From Styela clava (taxonomy: Eukaryota > Chordata > Ascidiacea > Stolidobranchia > Styelidae), in contig NC_135257.1 in NCBI RefSeq assembly GCF_964204865.1, positions 10,934,151 through 10,998,150 of the forward strand: DNA of 64,000 bases. Direction: 5' to 3'. Made by a program: the position numbers and the translations under genes. Below are positions 29,101 through 35,720 of this stretch, piece after piece. A model generated the notes under the pieces. It worked only from the letters and a program-made list of their open reading frames with translations. It was not told the DNA's origin and searched no databases. Numbering within the stretch: position 1 is the first letter of the stretch; each line of letters begins with the position of its first letter.

Positions 29101-32100
29101 AGTGGTTCATATATCAAAGGTTCATACATTACAGTCATTCCAACTATTCTGGCATGTTCATTTGTGCGTGTCTGGTTATTGTATTGCGTTATTAAAATTG
29201 CAAAAGTTAACGATGTATACTGCTACATTCGGTTGTTCAATTTTTGTACCCTCACATGTACCGGTAAGTTCGGACCAGTTTTTTTAATTACAAATTAAAT
29301 GTACCTTAACAAGTTTAATACATGGTTAAATTTTAAAAAATTCTAACAAAATTGTTAGGCCTTGAAAACTTTTTCATTTTACTATTTGGGCCTAGCTTGA
29401 AAAACTTTGCCGACCACTAAAATAGCGGAAAATTCAATGATTGGATTCAAAATTTTAAAAGTGGTTCTCTTTAGTATCAACAAATTCACTAACATGTTCC
29501 TTTCATTCAGATTATCATACCAAATATATTGTTCTATAACAGGGATGGCGAAGCACTGACCCGCGGGTCACAAAATGACCCACCGCGTTTTATTCGTGAC
29601 CCGCCAACCGGCCTTAAATTAATTTAACAATACCTAAACTATTATAATATACCGTCAGTTGGGCAGTCAGGGCCGCGAGGGCTCATATTCAAATTGTTAA
29701 TTTCTGGCTGGTATGGTAATTTTCAAAACCCCTAATCTCGGACGCATGTCTGCACCGCTGTGAACCATTATTCAGCTATTAGCTCTGACATCCTTTATGA
29801 CATAACAATGCAACTGATATGTTAATTTGTCGCTACGTCTGGTATCTTTCGGAAGTTTATCTGCAGACTGTTTTAGGGGTTATGCGAGAACTAGATGCTA
29901 CTTTGTATTTTATTAGTTTCTCGCCCACAATACCGTTAAGAGAACAAAATCTTTCAGACTTGAAATGAAAGCCTAGAAATCTGAAATAACAATGGGGCAG
30001 TGTAAAAGTGCCTTAATGAGGTTGAAAGTTGATTAAAAAATAGAACACTGTCAGGGAACTCTTTGGAACCGTAAATCAAATTTACCGCATCATCCTAAAC
30101 TTTTATGGTAATTCATATGCGTGTTTTTGCACTCTAATTTCATAAAATCGAGAGCCATAAAAAGTCCCTGATAGAAGTGCTTCATAAGTAAAGCCTGAAA
30201 CTACACCAACAGAAGCCTAAAAGATTTGTTTCAGAAGTTTCTTATAGATACAAACATTGATCATATATCTGTGACCCACTCTCTTCTGTTCCGCGATAGA
30301 AATATAATTTTTGACCCATTCATTGAAAAAGGTTCGCCATCCCTGTTCTATAACAATATAAGAACATAACTCAAGTGCAACAAATAAGAATAACTTAAAT
30401 CGAGCATAGGTTATTGGTGATCTAGCAATTTAAAATTATCTTGATATGCTTTTTCTAATATTTAAAATTTCTCTTTTTCAGTACACCTATACAAGTTTTA
30501 CTTATTGGCGTCATTTTAGAAAGATAATTTACTTTCATTCACCATAGAATGTGTACAGTAGAATGAAAATTCAGGATTTGTGTAACAGATTATACATATT
30601 CCGTTTTACTCTTAAGTTGAAATAGTTCTACCATGAAAGATAGTATATTTATCTTCGAATAATAAATGAATCTTCTGCATTTGCAACAGATAAGAACTCA
30701 TGGAGCAAATGTAGTAAAGCATGCGGTACAGGTACAAAAAGAAAGTGGGAATGCAGAAATGTTGGTTCAAAAGAGGAGTGCATGTGGGCATATGAAGTAT
30801 GTCAACTTAAACCATGTTCACCAGGTATGGACAGTGTGGAAAATAAAAACTTTCTGATAGCTATTGATTCGGTATCGATCGAATATCTATCTTGTACCTA
30901 AATACTGAGGTTTTGTCTTATCCTGCATATAATGCAACATAGTTTCCAGCAGTCGATACTGTTTCTTGGTCCTGATTTATGCCTGCAAACTAGAGCGTAT
31001 GCCTGGTCTAGTAATGGTTTGTTCCTCAGAACAGTGTTTTCATTTGTTTTAGAATCTGATAAAAGTTCATTCTTTCATTAATATTATAATATGCACTATA
31101 TCTCATATAATATTGGTTTGAAAACAATATTCAAAAATGGTTCAAGTGTGAAAAATTTAATTTATGAACCAATTATCTATCTCGCTTGCCTGTATATTGT
31201 ATCAAACTTTTGGTTATTTGAGTGTGCAGACAATAATATTTTCTAATTTGGTCAGACATTTTACATACGACCGAGTATAATCCAAATGATATAGTGTTGC
31301 ATGTTTCAAATATTAATCAGATAATTTTAATTTTATTATCAAGTAAGTTGGATAAATTTACAAATATATTATCAATTAATATTGGGTATTTTAACATCAT
31401 TATAATTTGTTCAGCTCTCTGTGACTCGGTTAACGACTTTACCAAACGTTATAGTGCAAACCACACATGTTGCAAAAACGACCGACTTTCTCAATGTGGA
31501 GTCCAGCGTGTTAACCAAAAAATTATTGGTGGAATTCCAGCACAAGCAACGCAGTGGCCTTGGATGGTTAGCATGGCCAATTATTCTGATTTCTTTTTAA
31601 ATTAAAATTAGGTTAAATGGAAAGTAAAAGCAGCACATTGTAAACATTATTTAAAATATCATTATTTTTATTATCAGGTTTATCTTTCAATGGATTCTGA
31701 TTTTGAGTTTTGTGGAGGTGCTCTGATCAGTAGTGAGTGGGTGATAACAGCTGGACATTGCTTAATGTGAGCCCCATTGAATTCTCTTTTCTTGGCGTCT
31801 TCACAGGACAGATATTGTGAATCAAATTTTTCTAATATAAGATAATTTTGTATCCTGTTTGGACATGCATATTAAATGTAAAATGATAATTTTCATTTCT
31901 AAATTCTTAATTCAGATTCGTTTAAACTTATGTAACATGCATTAAAATGAATTTTGTAAACACAAAATACTTTTTTTGTTAAATTATCAAAGTCCCAAAA
32001 ATATGAAGCATCGGACTGATTTGAATAAAATTATTCTGATCAGCTGGCGCTGGAAAAATTTAAATGGTTTCTTATTGACGGCATGCACCAATTTTTTGTT

Positions 32101-34621
32101 TTAGTGATGACGACGGAAGGAAAAAGGTCAATTCCAGGTGGCGGGCGATAATTGGAATGCTAGAATTCAGTGAAAGTGTAACAATACCGAGCGAAGCAAT
32201 AATTAGCTTTTCTGATTCAATGGCTCATCCACAATATGACTTTCCTGATAACGATCTCGCTCTTCTCAAGGTATAGTATTTCTTAACTTTAAGTTGACTG
32301 CCTCTGTCAGCATTGTTTATTGATTAAGCATGCAACACACTGTACAATGAGGAAATGACTAGACATTTGAAATACATAGAGATATTATGAGTGAGTATTT
32401 GAAAATGTCACGAATTTTGTCGCAAAAAAACAGCTTTCAAGATTTAAAAAATAATTTTATACTCAAATATTATACTCAGAGAACTAATTTTTTCAATTAA
32501 GGATTGAATCTTTGATATAGTCATCAATAATAATACATAAAAACTCTGTTGTCAAATAGTTGTGTGTTTGTGAATGCAGAATATAAGCTATCATTTTTAT
32601 TTTTGCTCCTCCCGAAGTATGTGCACCAAGATGGTCTCGTACATAACACATACTATGTTCAGGTTGTGTGCCATCTCGGTGCACATACTTCGGGAGCTCC
32701 CTATTTTCGAAGTATTGTGCCTCTGTTTTGAAAATGATTTAGTATTTATTTCTGACTGATATCAAGCAGTAGCACTGCTTTTGCCGTTGATAATTCTTCA
32801 TTACTATTCAGTTGTCAAGGTCTGTGAAGTTCCACTCAACGGTTGGTCCTATTTGCATGCCATCAACAGAAGAGCCTAGCAAGGATCAAGTATGTTTTGT
32901 CACAGGATGGGGAGTCAGTAAGTTTGCAACATAAAATTATTGCTCACATATTAGTGTCAGAGCCAAATTTCAAACCCTAAAGTTGTAAGGAGTCGCATAA
33001 AAATCAGCGTAAATTAAAATCTAACAACACAAAACTCAAGTATGTATTTCAAAACAATCAGATCAACAAAACTTGTGGTAAAATCCAATTTTCCCGCTTT
33101 ATTCTGAAGTCTAAAAAAGCAGCCTCAATCGTGATGGGAGCATTCTATAGCAATAATATATATATATATATATAACAATAGTGTTTGTGTTCATTTTCTG
33201 GGGGCCATTTGAAAATGACTTTTAAAAAAGAAAAACATCCTAACACAAAAATTGAAAATAATTGGTTAGTTTTATTTTTACCGTATCGTTTCAATATGCA
33301 AATGCAAACCATGCGCGGTGTATCGAGGCAGGCGTTCTGAACCCCCAGTTTCCTGGAATACTTAACATATTCCTGTGAATTAAACACTTTTTTGTTGTTT
33401 TTTGCTCTTATCACATACCAATAGTTAATCATCCAAATATTTTTTCATCAGTGAATACAGACGCAGCTAACCCTCAGGTCTCACCAGCACTTTTACAACT
33501 GGATGCAACAGTATTTGATGTGGACGTTTGCCGAGAGAGATATTCCAAAAACGCCATAATGAAGCAATTCGTGCCTTTTCTGGAAAGTTCTAAAAATCGT
33601 ATTCATTGCGCTGGAAGTTTGTCGCTACAAGCCGACAGTTGTCAGGTAATTGTTTTGTAGTTTTTGAGCCAATTGAAGCGGCTTTTATAAAAAATTATAC
33701 ATTGGGAGTGCCCTTTACACACTTGGGCGTTTTTTATCTGTCGCGGTCCAAAAACGATTTATGGTGTTCTTCGTTTCGTTTTTAGTATTTTATAACATTG
33801 TACTTCCGTGTTAGTATTCACTCGTGTCGGAAATTTAAGTTGCGCATTCACTCCTTTAATAATCTTTTGCGTCTTGTCGCCTCGGATGATCGCATAATAA
33901 TTAGCTTTTCGCACCTGCACAACGGCGCGTTTTGGCGCGCAAATTGTTGACGTCCTAACGACACCAGACGGTAAGTGTGAGCAAGAGAAAGAGGAAAGAG
34001 AGTCTAGTGTAACGATATAATACCGACGTTTCTGGCCTAAATAGCCATGTTAAGCTGGCGAAAACAATCCGCCACTTTTTCAGTGCGAAAATTTCAAAGG
34101 TGGGGGTGCACACCGAATTTTATGTTATCTACTTGCACCTTCCCGGGTGTACAAATAAAACCAAGTTCCAACGTCCTGGCGACACGAGCCAAATGTACAG
34201 AGAGTTACAGATGAGAAAGTAGACAGAGAGTGTAGTGTAAGGACATAACACCGACGTTTGTCGCCTAAATAGTCACGTTAATCTGGCGAAAACAATCCAC
34301 CATTTTGCGACTTTTTCGGTGCGGGAATTTCAAAAGTGAGAGAGGACTCGTATTTTTTTTTTTTTTAATTGTACCTTCATTGCATGGCCGACACAGTAAA
34401 ATCTCATTTTTCTATTTCAATTTCAGGGTGACAGCGGTGGACCACTTGTTTGTCAAAAATGTGCCAATTGTGGTTGGTATCTTACTGGTATTGTTTCCTT
34501 TGGTCCCAAGCCTTGTGGCACAGCTGGCTTGCCCGGTATTTACACCAAAATCAACCCTTATCAGGAGTGGATCGAAGAAAAAACCGGCATCAGTATACCG
34601 AAAGCACAACCCTGTAGTTAG
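5127..34621 (+). CDS. Secreted multi-ShK / multi-TSP1 mosaic trypsin-like serine protease (22 exons)
   Basis: Exons: 5127-5184, 5557-5667, 6184-6294, 12644-12778, 15621-15761, 16309-16431, 18994-19140, 19392-19538, 22215-22322, 23566-23721, 24145-24246, 26058-26225, 26437-26586, 26838-26987, 28919-29068, 30690-30824, 31415-31566, 31678-31766, 32105-32270, 32812-32917, 33452-33645, 34427-34621. They total 2994 nt, an open frame of 997 codons plus stop. All introns are GT-AG except one GC-AG. Residues 1-17 form a signal peptide (MLWTSVLVFLAFAG...). Six ShK and nine TSP1 modules fill residues 20-698, and a complete S1 protease domain occupies 734-997 (H775, D828, S936; D930 in the S1 pocket predicts cleavage after Lys/Arg). 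The product is presumably extracellular and cysteine-rich. The ATG at 5127 is chosen because it starts the signal peptide directly before a strong donor. The substrate is unknown. Domain calls are firm; full exon connectivity is inferred from frame and phase, and an extra or skipped module exon is possible. Confidence 0.85.
5557..5667 (+). CDS. Exon 2: ShK module 1
   Basis: Residues 20-57 carry six cysteines in ShK spacing, ending CRKTCGQC. The exon is phase 1-1 (acceptor TTTAATAG, donor ACAG|GTAAAT). Confidence 0.88.
6184..6294 (+). CDS. Exon 3: ShK module 2
   Basis: Residues 57-94 have six cysteines ending SACPTRCCEDQ. The adjacent CC pair replaces the usual CxxC ending, as in modules 3 to 5. 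The exon is phase 1-1 and is followed by the 6.3-kb intron holding the Gypsy insertion. Confidence 0.86.
6474..7326. mobile_element. MITE, TA-flanked, CCGTATTTTCC/GGAAATACTG termini
   Basis: Inverted termini: left CCGTATTTTCCGGCGAATAA, right complement CAGTATTTCCCAGCGAAAAA. The element is flanked by TA at 6472-6473 and 7327-7328. It is 853 bp with no convincing coding frame and lies 30 bp left of the Gypsy insertion. The TA flanks suggest Tc1/mariner-type mobilisation. Confidence 0.75.
7357..7361. repeat. Target-site duplication AGTAA, left copy
   Basis: It is identical to 11820-11824 directly beyond the right LTR. Five bases is the usual duplication for Ty3/Gypsy integrases. Confidence 0.9.
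7362..7596 (-). repeat. 3' LTR of the Gypsy element (in element orientation)
   Basis: 235 bp, TG...CA ends, flanked on the left by target copy AGTAA. On the minus strand AATAAA sits at 7445-7450 and would terminate element transcripts. Confidence 0.95.
7597..7608 (-). other. Polypurine tract of the Gypsy element
   Basis: The minus strand reads AACGAAGAGGGA immediately before the 3' LTR. A purine-rich run at this position is the expected plus-strand primer for reverse transcription. Confidence 0.65.
7746..8879 (-). CDS. Gypsy integrase frame (downstream part of the same polyprotein)
   Basis: 377 codons in the same frame as the upstream Gag-Pol part, separated by the TAG at 8928-8930. An H2C2 zinc-binding motif (HFSHLG...CFSCQQ) is near residues 28-65. 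The rve integrase core has aspartates in GIDLCEYKG and ISDCGRN and a glutamate in ANGKAESSVK, the D,D-E triad. A basic C-terminus follows. The first ATG in this part is internal and is probably not a real start; translation would have to pass the TAG. Confidence 0.9.
   Translation of the reverse strand: MSYQDDIILKGERIWIPKSMRNEIKQQLHFSHLGYASMMRRARETVFWIGMSKEIEQIANNCFSCQQTKPNNQKEPLLQHNEGSVPWEKVGIDLCEYKGKNYLITVDYFSSFFEVDVMTTTTTNQIIICLKRHFARHGIPKMLISDCGRNLNSSEFEKFMRDWRIQHVTSSPGHQQANGKAESSVKIFKNMLKRTANTNEDQFLALLEIRNTPRQDLNSSPSKMLFGRSTRSIIPTITKPNENCDSKRLRRKHSVKKSYDKSTRPMRELNLGKAVYFQHPERKGWNRGTIVKRIATRSYIVKSKNGVTYRRNRVHIRPDESCNIEKYEPSIPFLSDYKPNNLPVANDNSRPLISNDVPTRPRRNRKPPIWMKDYVTQ
8928..11585 (-). 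CDS. Gypsy Gag-protease-RT-RNase H frame
   Basis: 885 codons ending at TAG (8928-8930). The order is a Gag region, a CCHC-type zinc knuckle near residues 217-250 (CKFCGRR...CHSCNGRNHFRVKC), an aspartic protease with FQIDSAADVNT (about 302), reverse transcriptase with LPFGLN and IADD in place of the usual YxDD (about 580-600), and RNase H with LQVDSSKDG (about 745). Gag and Pol are in one frame with no frameshift. The first codon overlaps the LTR/primer-site junction. The stop is followed in the same frame by 16 codons and then the integrase part, so this copy probably carries a premature stop. Antisense open frames across this region are shadows. Confidence 0.93.
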   Translation of the reverse strand: MVAAVSEIRLPSTLDLHDENLSETFKKWKRQIDIFMLASGSTSKSKEEQKAIILYCAGAQMIEAAEHFVYSETEDENDPKVLLQKMAEHCNPRMNEVMETFRFFNIQYKDNFDTFLVELRSKADSCNFENKDRMIRDKIVFSVSGKLQEILLRETDLNMSKAIKICQTYEMSEKQATEIRATSESEQRILSTENRQYRNTNGAPKNKRIPNAYQKCKFCGRRHDFGISFCPAYGKTCHSCNGRNHFRVKCRNASYVRQMKKHDQNEETLEEGHQRVQNINNVNSSRITALMEVNNYEVRFQIDSAADVNTICEKYVRKDQIRPTTDNLVMWNKTKMKPLGEAILKVKNPRNDEVAEVRFTVVKDNFNCLLGLMTIQEMGLITINSDKFIANVDLPQTLGNLGIAKLKVDPDFQPRVLPCRKIPIALQERVKSELDNLVKRGILIPVDEPTDWVSQMAVTEKPNKKLRICIDPQPLNAALKREHYRLPVLDDVLHKLRNAKVFTKFDVKEAYWHVILDEESSKLTTMITPFSRYRWARLPFGLNVSSEIFQKRLNEALFRLKGVITIADDIIVIGCGDTKSEAEADLRENTRNLQIRCRTKNIKLNDTKARIMKEEITFMGHKITTSGIEPDPAKTEAIVKMSSLKDVSDVKRFCGMIQYLSRFLPNLASDLEPIRNLTRKNVKWLWNEKCEKAFQLVKRKITKSPVLAYYDPNLDLVLQVDSSKDGLGAVLMQNEKPIEYASRGLSKSERNWAQIEKETLSVVFGLERFNQYTYGRKVIIHNDHKPLETILSKPLSQAPRRLQTLMMRLNRYNIQFKYMPGKSLLIADTLSRNFIENSKHFPHILKVDALEQIPDERIEDVKQAMMKDDESMKLLRYIKHGWPEH
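11567..11584 (-). other. Primer-binding site, tRNA-Leu type
   Basis: Directly internal to the 5' LTR the minus strand reads TGGTGGCAGCGGT. This is complementary to the 3' end (ACCGCTGCCACCA) of animal tRNA-Leu of the AAG/UAG type as I recall it. The match stops after about 13 bases. Confidence 0.7.
11585..11819 (-). repeat. 5' LTR of the Gypsy element (in element orientation)
   Basis: 235 bp, TG...CA ends, flanked on the right by target copy AGTAA. It differs from the other LTR at a single base. On the minus strand it includes an AATAAA-type polyadenylation signal. Confidence 0.95.
11820..11824. repeat. Target-site duplication AGTAA, right copy
   Basis: It matches 7357-7361 exactly and defines the empty site within the host intron. 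Confidence 0.9.
12228..12597. mobile_element. MITE related to the TA-flanked family (CGAAAATAAG-type termini)
   Basis: Left end ACGTGTTTCCCTGAAAATAA and right-end complement CTGTGTTTTCCCGAAAAAAG, both next to TA. 370 bp, in intron 3, 47 bp upstream of the ShK3 exon. It is non-coding. Confidence 0.65.
12644..12778 (+). CDS. Exon 4: ShK module 3 with Gly-rich tail
   Basis: Residues 94-139 carry ShK cysteines ending DNCKTTCCKNGGG, followed by a short Gly/Asn linker. The exon is phase 1-1; donor CACAC|GTAAGA. Confidence 0.85.
15370..15450 (+). mobile_element. tRNA-derived SINE fragment
   Basis: TGTGCGAGAGGACTGCTGGA followed by CTCCTCGCCGCAGTAGGGTA matches the post-B-box region of the fuller SINE copies near 50.5, 54.7 and 57.2 kb. 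The tRNA-like head is missing. Confidence 0.55.
15621..15761 (+). CDS. Exon 5: TSP1 module 1
   Basis: Residues 139-186 show the thrombospondin type 1 pattern WSNWGNWGCNVQCGQGTETR followed by six-cysteine spacing ending CTRDPCG. The W-x-x-W motif resembles C-mannosylation sites of TSP1 repeats (inference). The exon is phase 1-1. Confidence 0.9.
16309..16431 (+). CDS. Exon 6: ShK module 4
   Basis: Residues 186-227 include CAPDEAIWC and end RRYCKTTCCKDSGGG. This is close to module 3, so the two probably arose by a recent internal exon duplication. The exon is phase 1-1. Confidence 0.86.
16689..17019. mobile_element. MITE, TA-flanked, second copy of the CCGTATTTCC family
   Basis: Left end CCATATTTCCTGGCGAATAA, right-end complement CCGTATTTCCCAGCGAATAA. 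TA at 16687-16688 and 17020-17021. 331 bp. It shares the termini and the sub-terminal AAGACGAGGC-type motif with the 6474-7326 copy. Confidence 0.75.
17856..17906. mobile_element. Small inverted-repeat element, GAAGTATGTGCACC family, copy 2 (minimal)
   Basis: About 51 bp made of little more than the two arms (GGCGCTCCCGAAGTATGTGC and its near complement). It is probably an internally deleted member. Confidence 0.65.
18994..19140 (+). CDS. Exon 7: TSP1 module 2
   Basis: Residues 227-276 begin KWSDWGNWECNVACGTGTQT. The central CETGNNCEG segment is nearly the same as in module 1. The exon is phase 1-1; donor CTGC|GTAAGT. Confidence 0.9.
19392..19538 (+). CDS. Exon 8: TSP1 module 3
   Basis: Residues 276-325 begin EWSEWGAWNCDVTCGTGTQT. 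The exon has the same 147-nt length as exon 7 and lies only 251 bp downstream, consistent with tandem duplication. Phase 1-1. Confidence 0.9.
19603..19690 (+). mobile_element. hAT-type terminus (CAGTGGTTCCCAAAC)
   Basis: CAGTGGTTCCCAAACTTTTT followed by CGCGACCCC, a common left end of non-autonomous hAT elements. No clear partner end was found downstream before the ShK5 exon. Confidence 0.5.
22215..22322 (+). CDS. Exon 9: ShK module 5
   Basis: Residues 325-361 include CAGPEPDWC and end SRCKKTCCEQSG. Six cysteines; phase 1-1; acceptor CTCACAG, donor AGTG|GTAAGA. Confidence 0.85.
22758..22790 (+). mobile_element. hAT-type terminus (CAGGGGTCTGCAAAC)
   Basis: A CAGGGGTCTGCAAACTATGG start typical of hAT-derived elements. 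The matching right end was not found, so the element is partial or diverged. Confidence 0.45.
22795..23182. repeat. Tandem duplication, period 194 bp
   Basis: Units 22795-22988 and 22989-23182 both start TAATCCGGCCCGTTATGCAT and end GCAGAAAAATT, with only a few substitutions. The first unit lies just inside a CAGGGGTCTGCAAAC terminus at 22758, so the duplication is probably internal to a hAT-type element. Confidence 0.85.
23566..23721 (+). CDS. Exon 10: TSP1 module 4 with GC donor
   Basis: Residues 361-413 include WTTWSDWKCDAECGTGTET and end CSLPPCPTG. The exon is phase 1-1 only if the intron begins with GCAAGT at 23722. A longer open reading frame here in another frame is a shadow of this exon. 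Confidence 0.85.
24145..24246 (+). CDS. Exon 11: ShK module 6
   Basis: Residues 413-447 carry six cysteines ending KSCPLLCKKCEG. It keeps the CxxC ending of module 1 rather than the CC ending of modules 2-5. The exon is phase 1-1. Confidence 0.84.
24539..25581. mobile_element. Non-autonomous hAT-type element
   Basis: 1043 bp. Ends TAGGGATTGG and (complement) TAGGGATGGG, flanked by a perfect 8-bp duplication ATATTTAT (24531-24538 and 25582-25589). Both ends carry multiple TCCGAGT/ACTCGGA subterminal motifs, typical transposase-binding clusters. No transposase frame is visible. A short GATA microsatellite lies inside at about 25237-25260. Confidence 0.85.
26058..26225 (+). CDS. Exon 12: TSP1 module 5
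   Basis: Residues 447-503 include WGAWKWEECSKPCGPGTQKG and end CKIKDCDTQVG. This is the first of five consecutive TSP1 exons. The donor GGAA|GTGAGT keeps phase 1. Confidence 0.86.
26437..26586 (+). CDS. Exon 13: TSP1 module 6
   Basis: Residues 503-553 include WQRWGDCSETCGPGTRTRKR and end CNLGECEKI. The exon is phase 1-1, with an intron of only 211 bp before it. Confidence 0.86.
26838..26987 (+). CDS. Exon 14: TSP1 module 7
   Basis: Residues 553-603 include WRPWRPWGKCSKDCGTGERT and end CKIKDCEVP. The exon is phase 1-1 and has a strong donor CCCA|GTAAGT. Confidence 0.88.
28195..28427. mobile_element. Inverted-repeat element, GAAGTATGTGCACC family, copy 3 (long arms)
   Basis: About 233 bp with inverted arms of about 75 bp. 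Both contain ACAAGATGGCG and CAGGTTAGGGTTAGGCCATA. It is the longest member in the window and lies in the intron before TSP1 module 8. Confidence 0.75.
28919..29068 (+). CDS. Exon 15: TSP1 module 8
   Basis: Residues 603-653 include WEDWTKCSADCEGGTQKRIR and end CNVDIPCG. The acceptor GAATTAG is weak but preserves phase 1. Confidence 0.84.
29540..30345. mobile_element. Non-autonomous hAT-type element with CAGGGATGGCGAA termini
   Basis: 806 bp. Left CAGGGATGGCGAAGCACTGA, right-end complement CAGGGATGGCGAACCTTTTT. A perfect 8-bp duplication TTCTATAA lies at 29532-29539 and 30346-30353. Non-coding. It sits in the intron between TSP1 modules 8 and 9. Confidence 0.9.
30690..30824 (+). CDS. Exon 16: TSP1 module 9 (shortened)
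   Basis: Residues 653-698 include WSKCSKACGTGTKRKWEC and end CQLKPCSP. It is shorter than the other TSP1 exons. The exon is phase 1-1 and is the last module before the protease exons. Confidence 0.82.
31415..34621 (+). CDS. Exons 17-22: propeptide and S1 (trypsin-type) catalytic domain
   Basis: Exons 31415-31566, 31678-31766, 32105-32270, 32812-32917, 33452-33645 and 34427-34621. A cysteine-bearing propeptide (CGVQ...K) precedes IIGG at residue 734, a classic zymogen cleavage point. The catalytic His is in TAGHC, the Asp in NDLALLK and the Ser in GDSGGP, with the Gly-Asp-Ser motif starting the last exon. Asp six residues before the Ser gives trypsin-like specificity. Propeptide Cys725 and the catalytic-domain Cys in GPIC (848) match the tethering pair of modular S1 proteases, so the ShK/TSP1 chain would stay disulfide-linked after activation (inference). 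Intron phases here are mixed, unlike the uniform 1-1 modules upstream. Stop TAG at 34619-34621. Confidence 0.9.
32605..32701. mobile_element. Small inverted-repeat element, GAAGTATGTGCACC family, copy 4
   Basis: 97 bp. Left CTCCCGAAGTATGTGCACCA-like arm and right GTGCACATACTTCGGGAGCT arm form a near-perfect hairpin. It lies in an intron of the protease domain. Confidence 0.78.
33156..33174. repeat. TA dinucleotide microsatellite
   Basis: An uninterrupted run of alternating T and A in an intron of the protease domain. Confidence 0.8.
33949..34345. repeat. Imperfect tandem duplication, about 220-bp period, in the last protease intron
   Basis: Segments about 33949-34110 and 34170-34345 share AACGTCCTGGCGACAC-like, ACCGACGTTT, GCCTAAATAG and CTGGCGAAAACAATCC blocks in the same order. 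They are more diverged than the other tandem duplications here. The last copy ends 80 bp before the catalytic-serine exon. Confidence 0.7.
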
Positions 34622-34759
34622 TAGAACAATTGGAAGTAAAATATTTTCATAGATAACAATAGTACCATTTCCAATCAAATACCATGTTTACGGTGTGTCT
34701 TGGTTAAGCAGAACATTGGTGTAAAATGAATCATCCGACAGAGCATTTAATGTTTACAT

Positions 34760-34765
34760 AATAAA
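34760..34765 (+). terminator. Polyadenylation signal of the ShK/TSP1 protease gene
   Basis: An AATAAA hexamer lies 139 bases after the stop codon. It is the first canonical signal downstream and would give a short 3' UTR. Confidence 0.65.
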
Positions 34766-34919
34766 GTGCGATGTGCTTGGGTCATAGTAACGACAATCCC
34801 TAGTTGTAGTACTTTTTGATATTTGAGAATTACTTTCGTGCTATGATGTTATCTATATGGTGTTTCTGAATATATCATATTTGTCAATATCAATGCTTGT
34901 CTTGCTTTTTGTTGAGAAC

Positions 34920-35720
34920 GCGTCAAAGTCAAAATGGAAAGGTCGTGCAACAAAAATATGATAGAAGCCAGTTTCATAACGATAATTCTCACCTGTCGTT
35001 TGCCCAACTGATTTTTTACGACTACCAAGAGAGAAAATTTGTTTTTTCGTCAAACCGGAAAGCATGATGATACAAATAAGAATAAATAAATTGAGTCTGG
35101 TTCTGTTACAATATAAACCCTCCGAGTATAAAAAAAACTATATACATTATATTCAGATATAATCTGATCAGAAACAGGATAGGGGAATTATAAAAATAAA
35201 TTTCCGAATTCATTGTCAAATATACTGAATTTATTTTATCTGGATGGAAGTTTGATATATGGAATAAATTAAAATATCATTTGGAAAATCGAGTTCAACC
35301 GCCAACACTGAATGCAAACAAAGAAAAAGAAAATTTTAGGTTGATACAGTTTGCAAGTCTAGAAATATATATTATACTCAGTATTATAATTTTTTTTGTT
35401 CTTATTTTTGATTTGATTAGATGGAGATATACACAAATTTGATCACAAGTGCACAGAGCAAACGTTGAAATGAATATTTATCAGCCCGTCAAGTGCAATA
35501 ATATAAAATGAAAATATATACGAAGAAATTATGGTGTGCTCAGAACAAATAGCAATATGACAATTCATTTATCACAGTGAATTAGATTCATCACACAGTA
35601 TAACATGAAAATATATGTTAGTCGATCATGGTGTTCCTGCATGTATGATCAGAACAAGTAACGATATGGCAATCCATTCATCGCAGTGAATTAAATGATT
35701 TATGACACAGTAGGCGTAGG
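34920..35720 (+). repeat. Diverged dispersed repeat (shared blocks with 52.76-53.85 kb)
   Basis: TTTCGTCAAACCGGAAAGCA at about 35046, AACTATATACATTATATTC at about 35137, and CATCACACAGTATAACATG at about 35590 occur in the same order as related blocks at 52.77, 52.97 and 53.82 kb. Internally, 35490-35600 and 35600-35710 are also loosely repeated. Confidence 0.45.
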
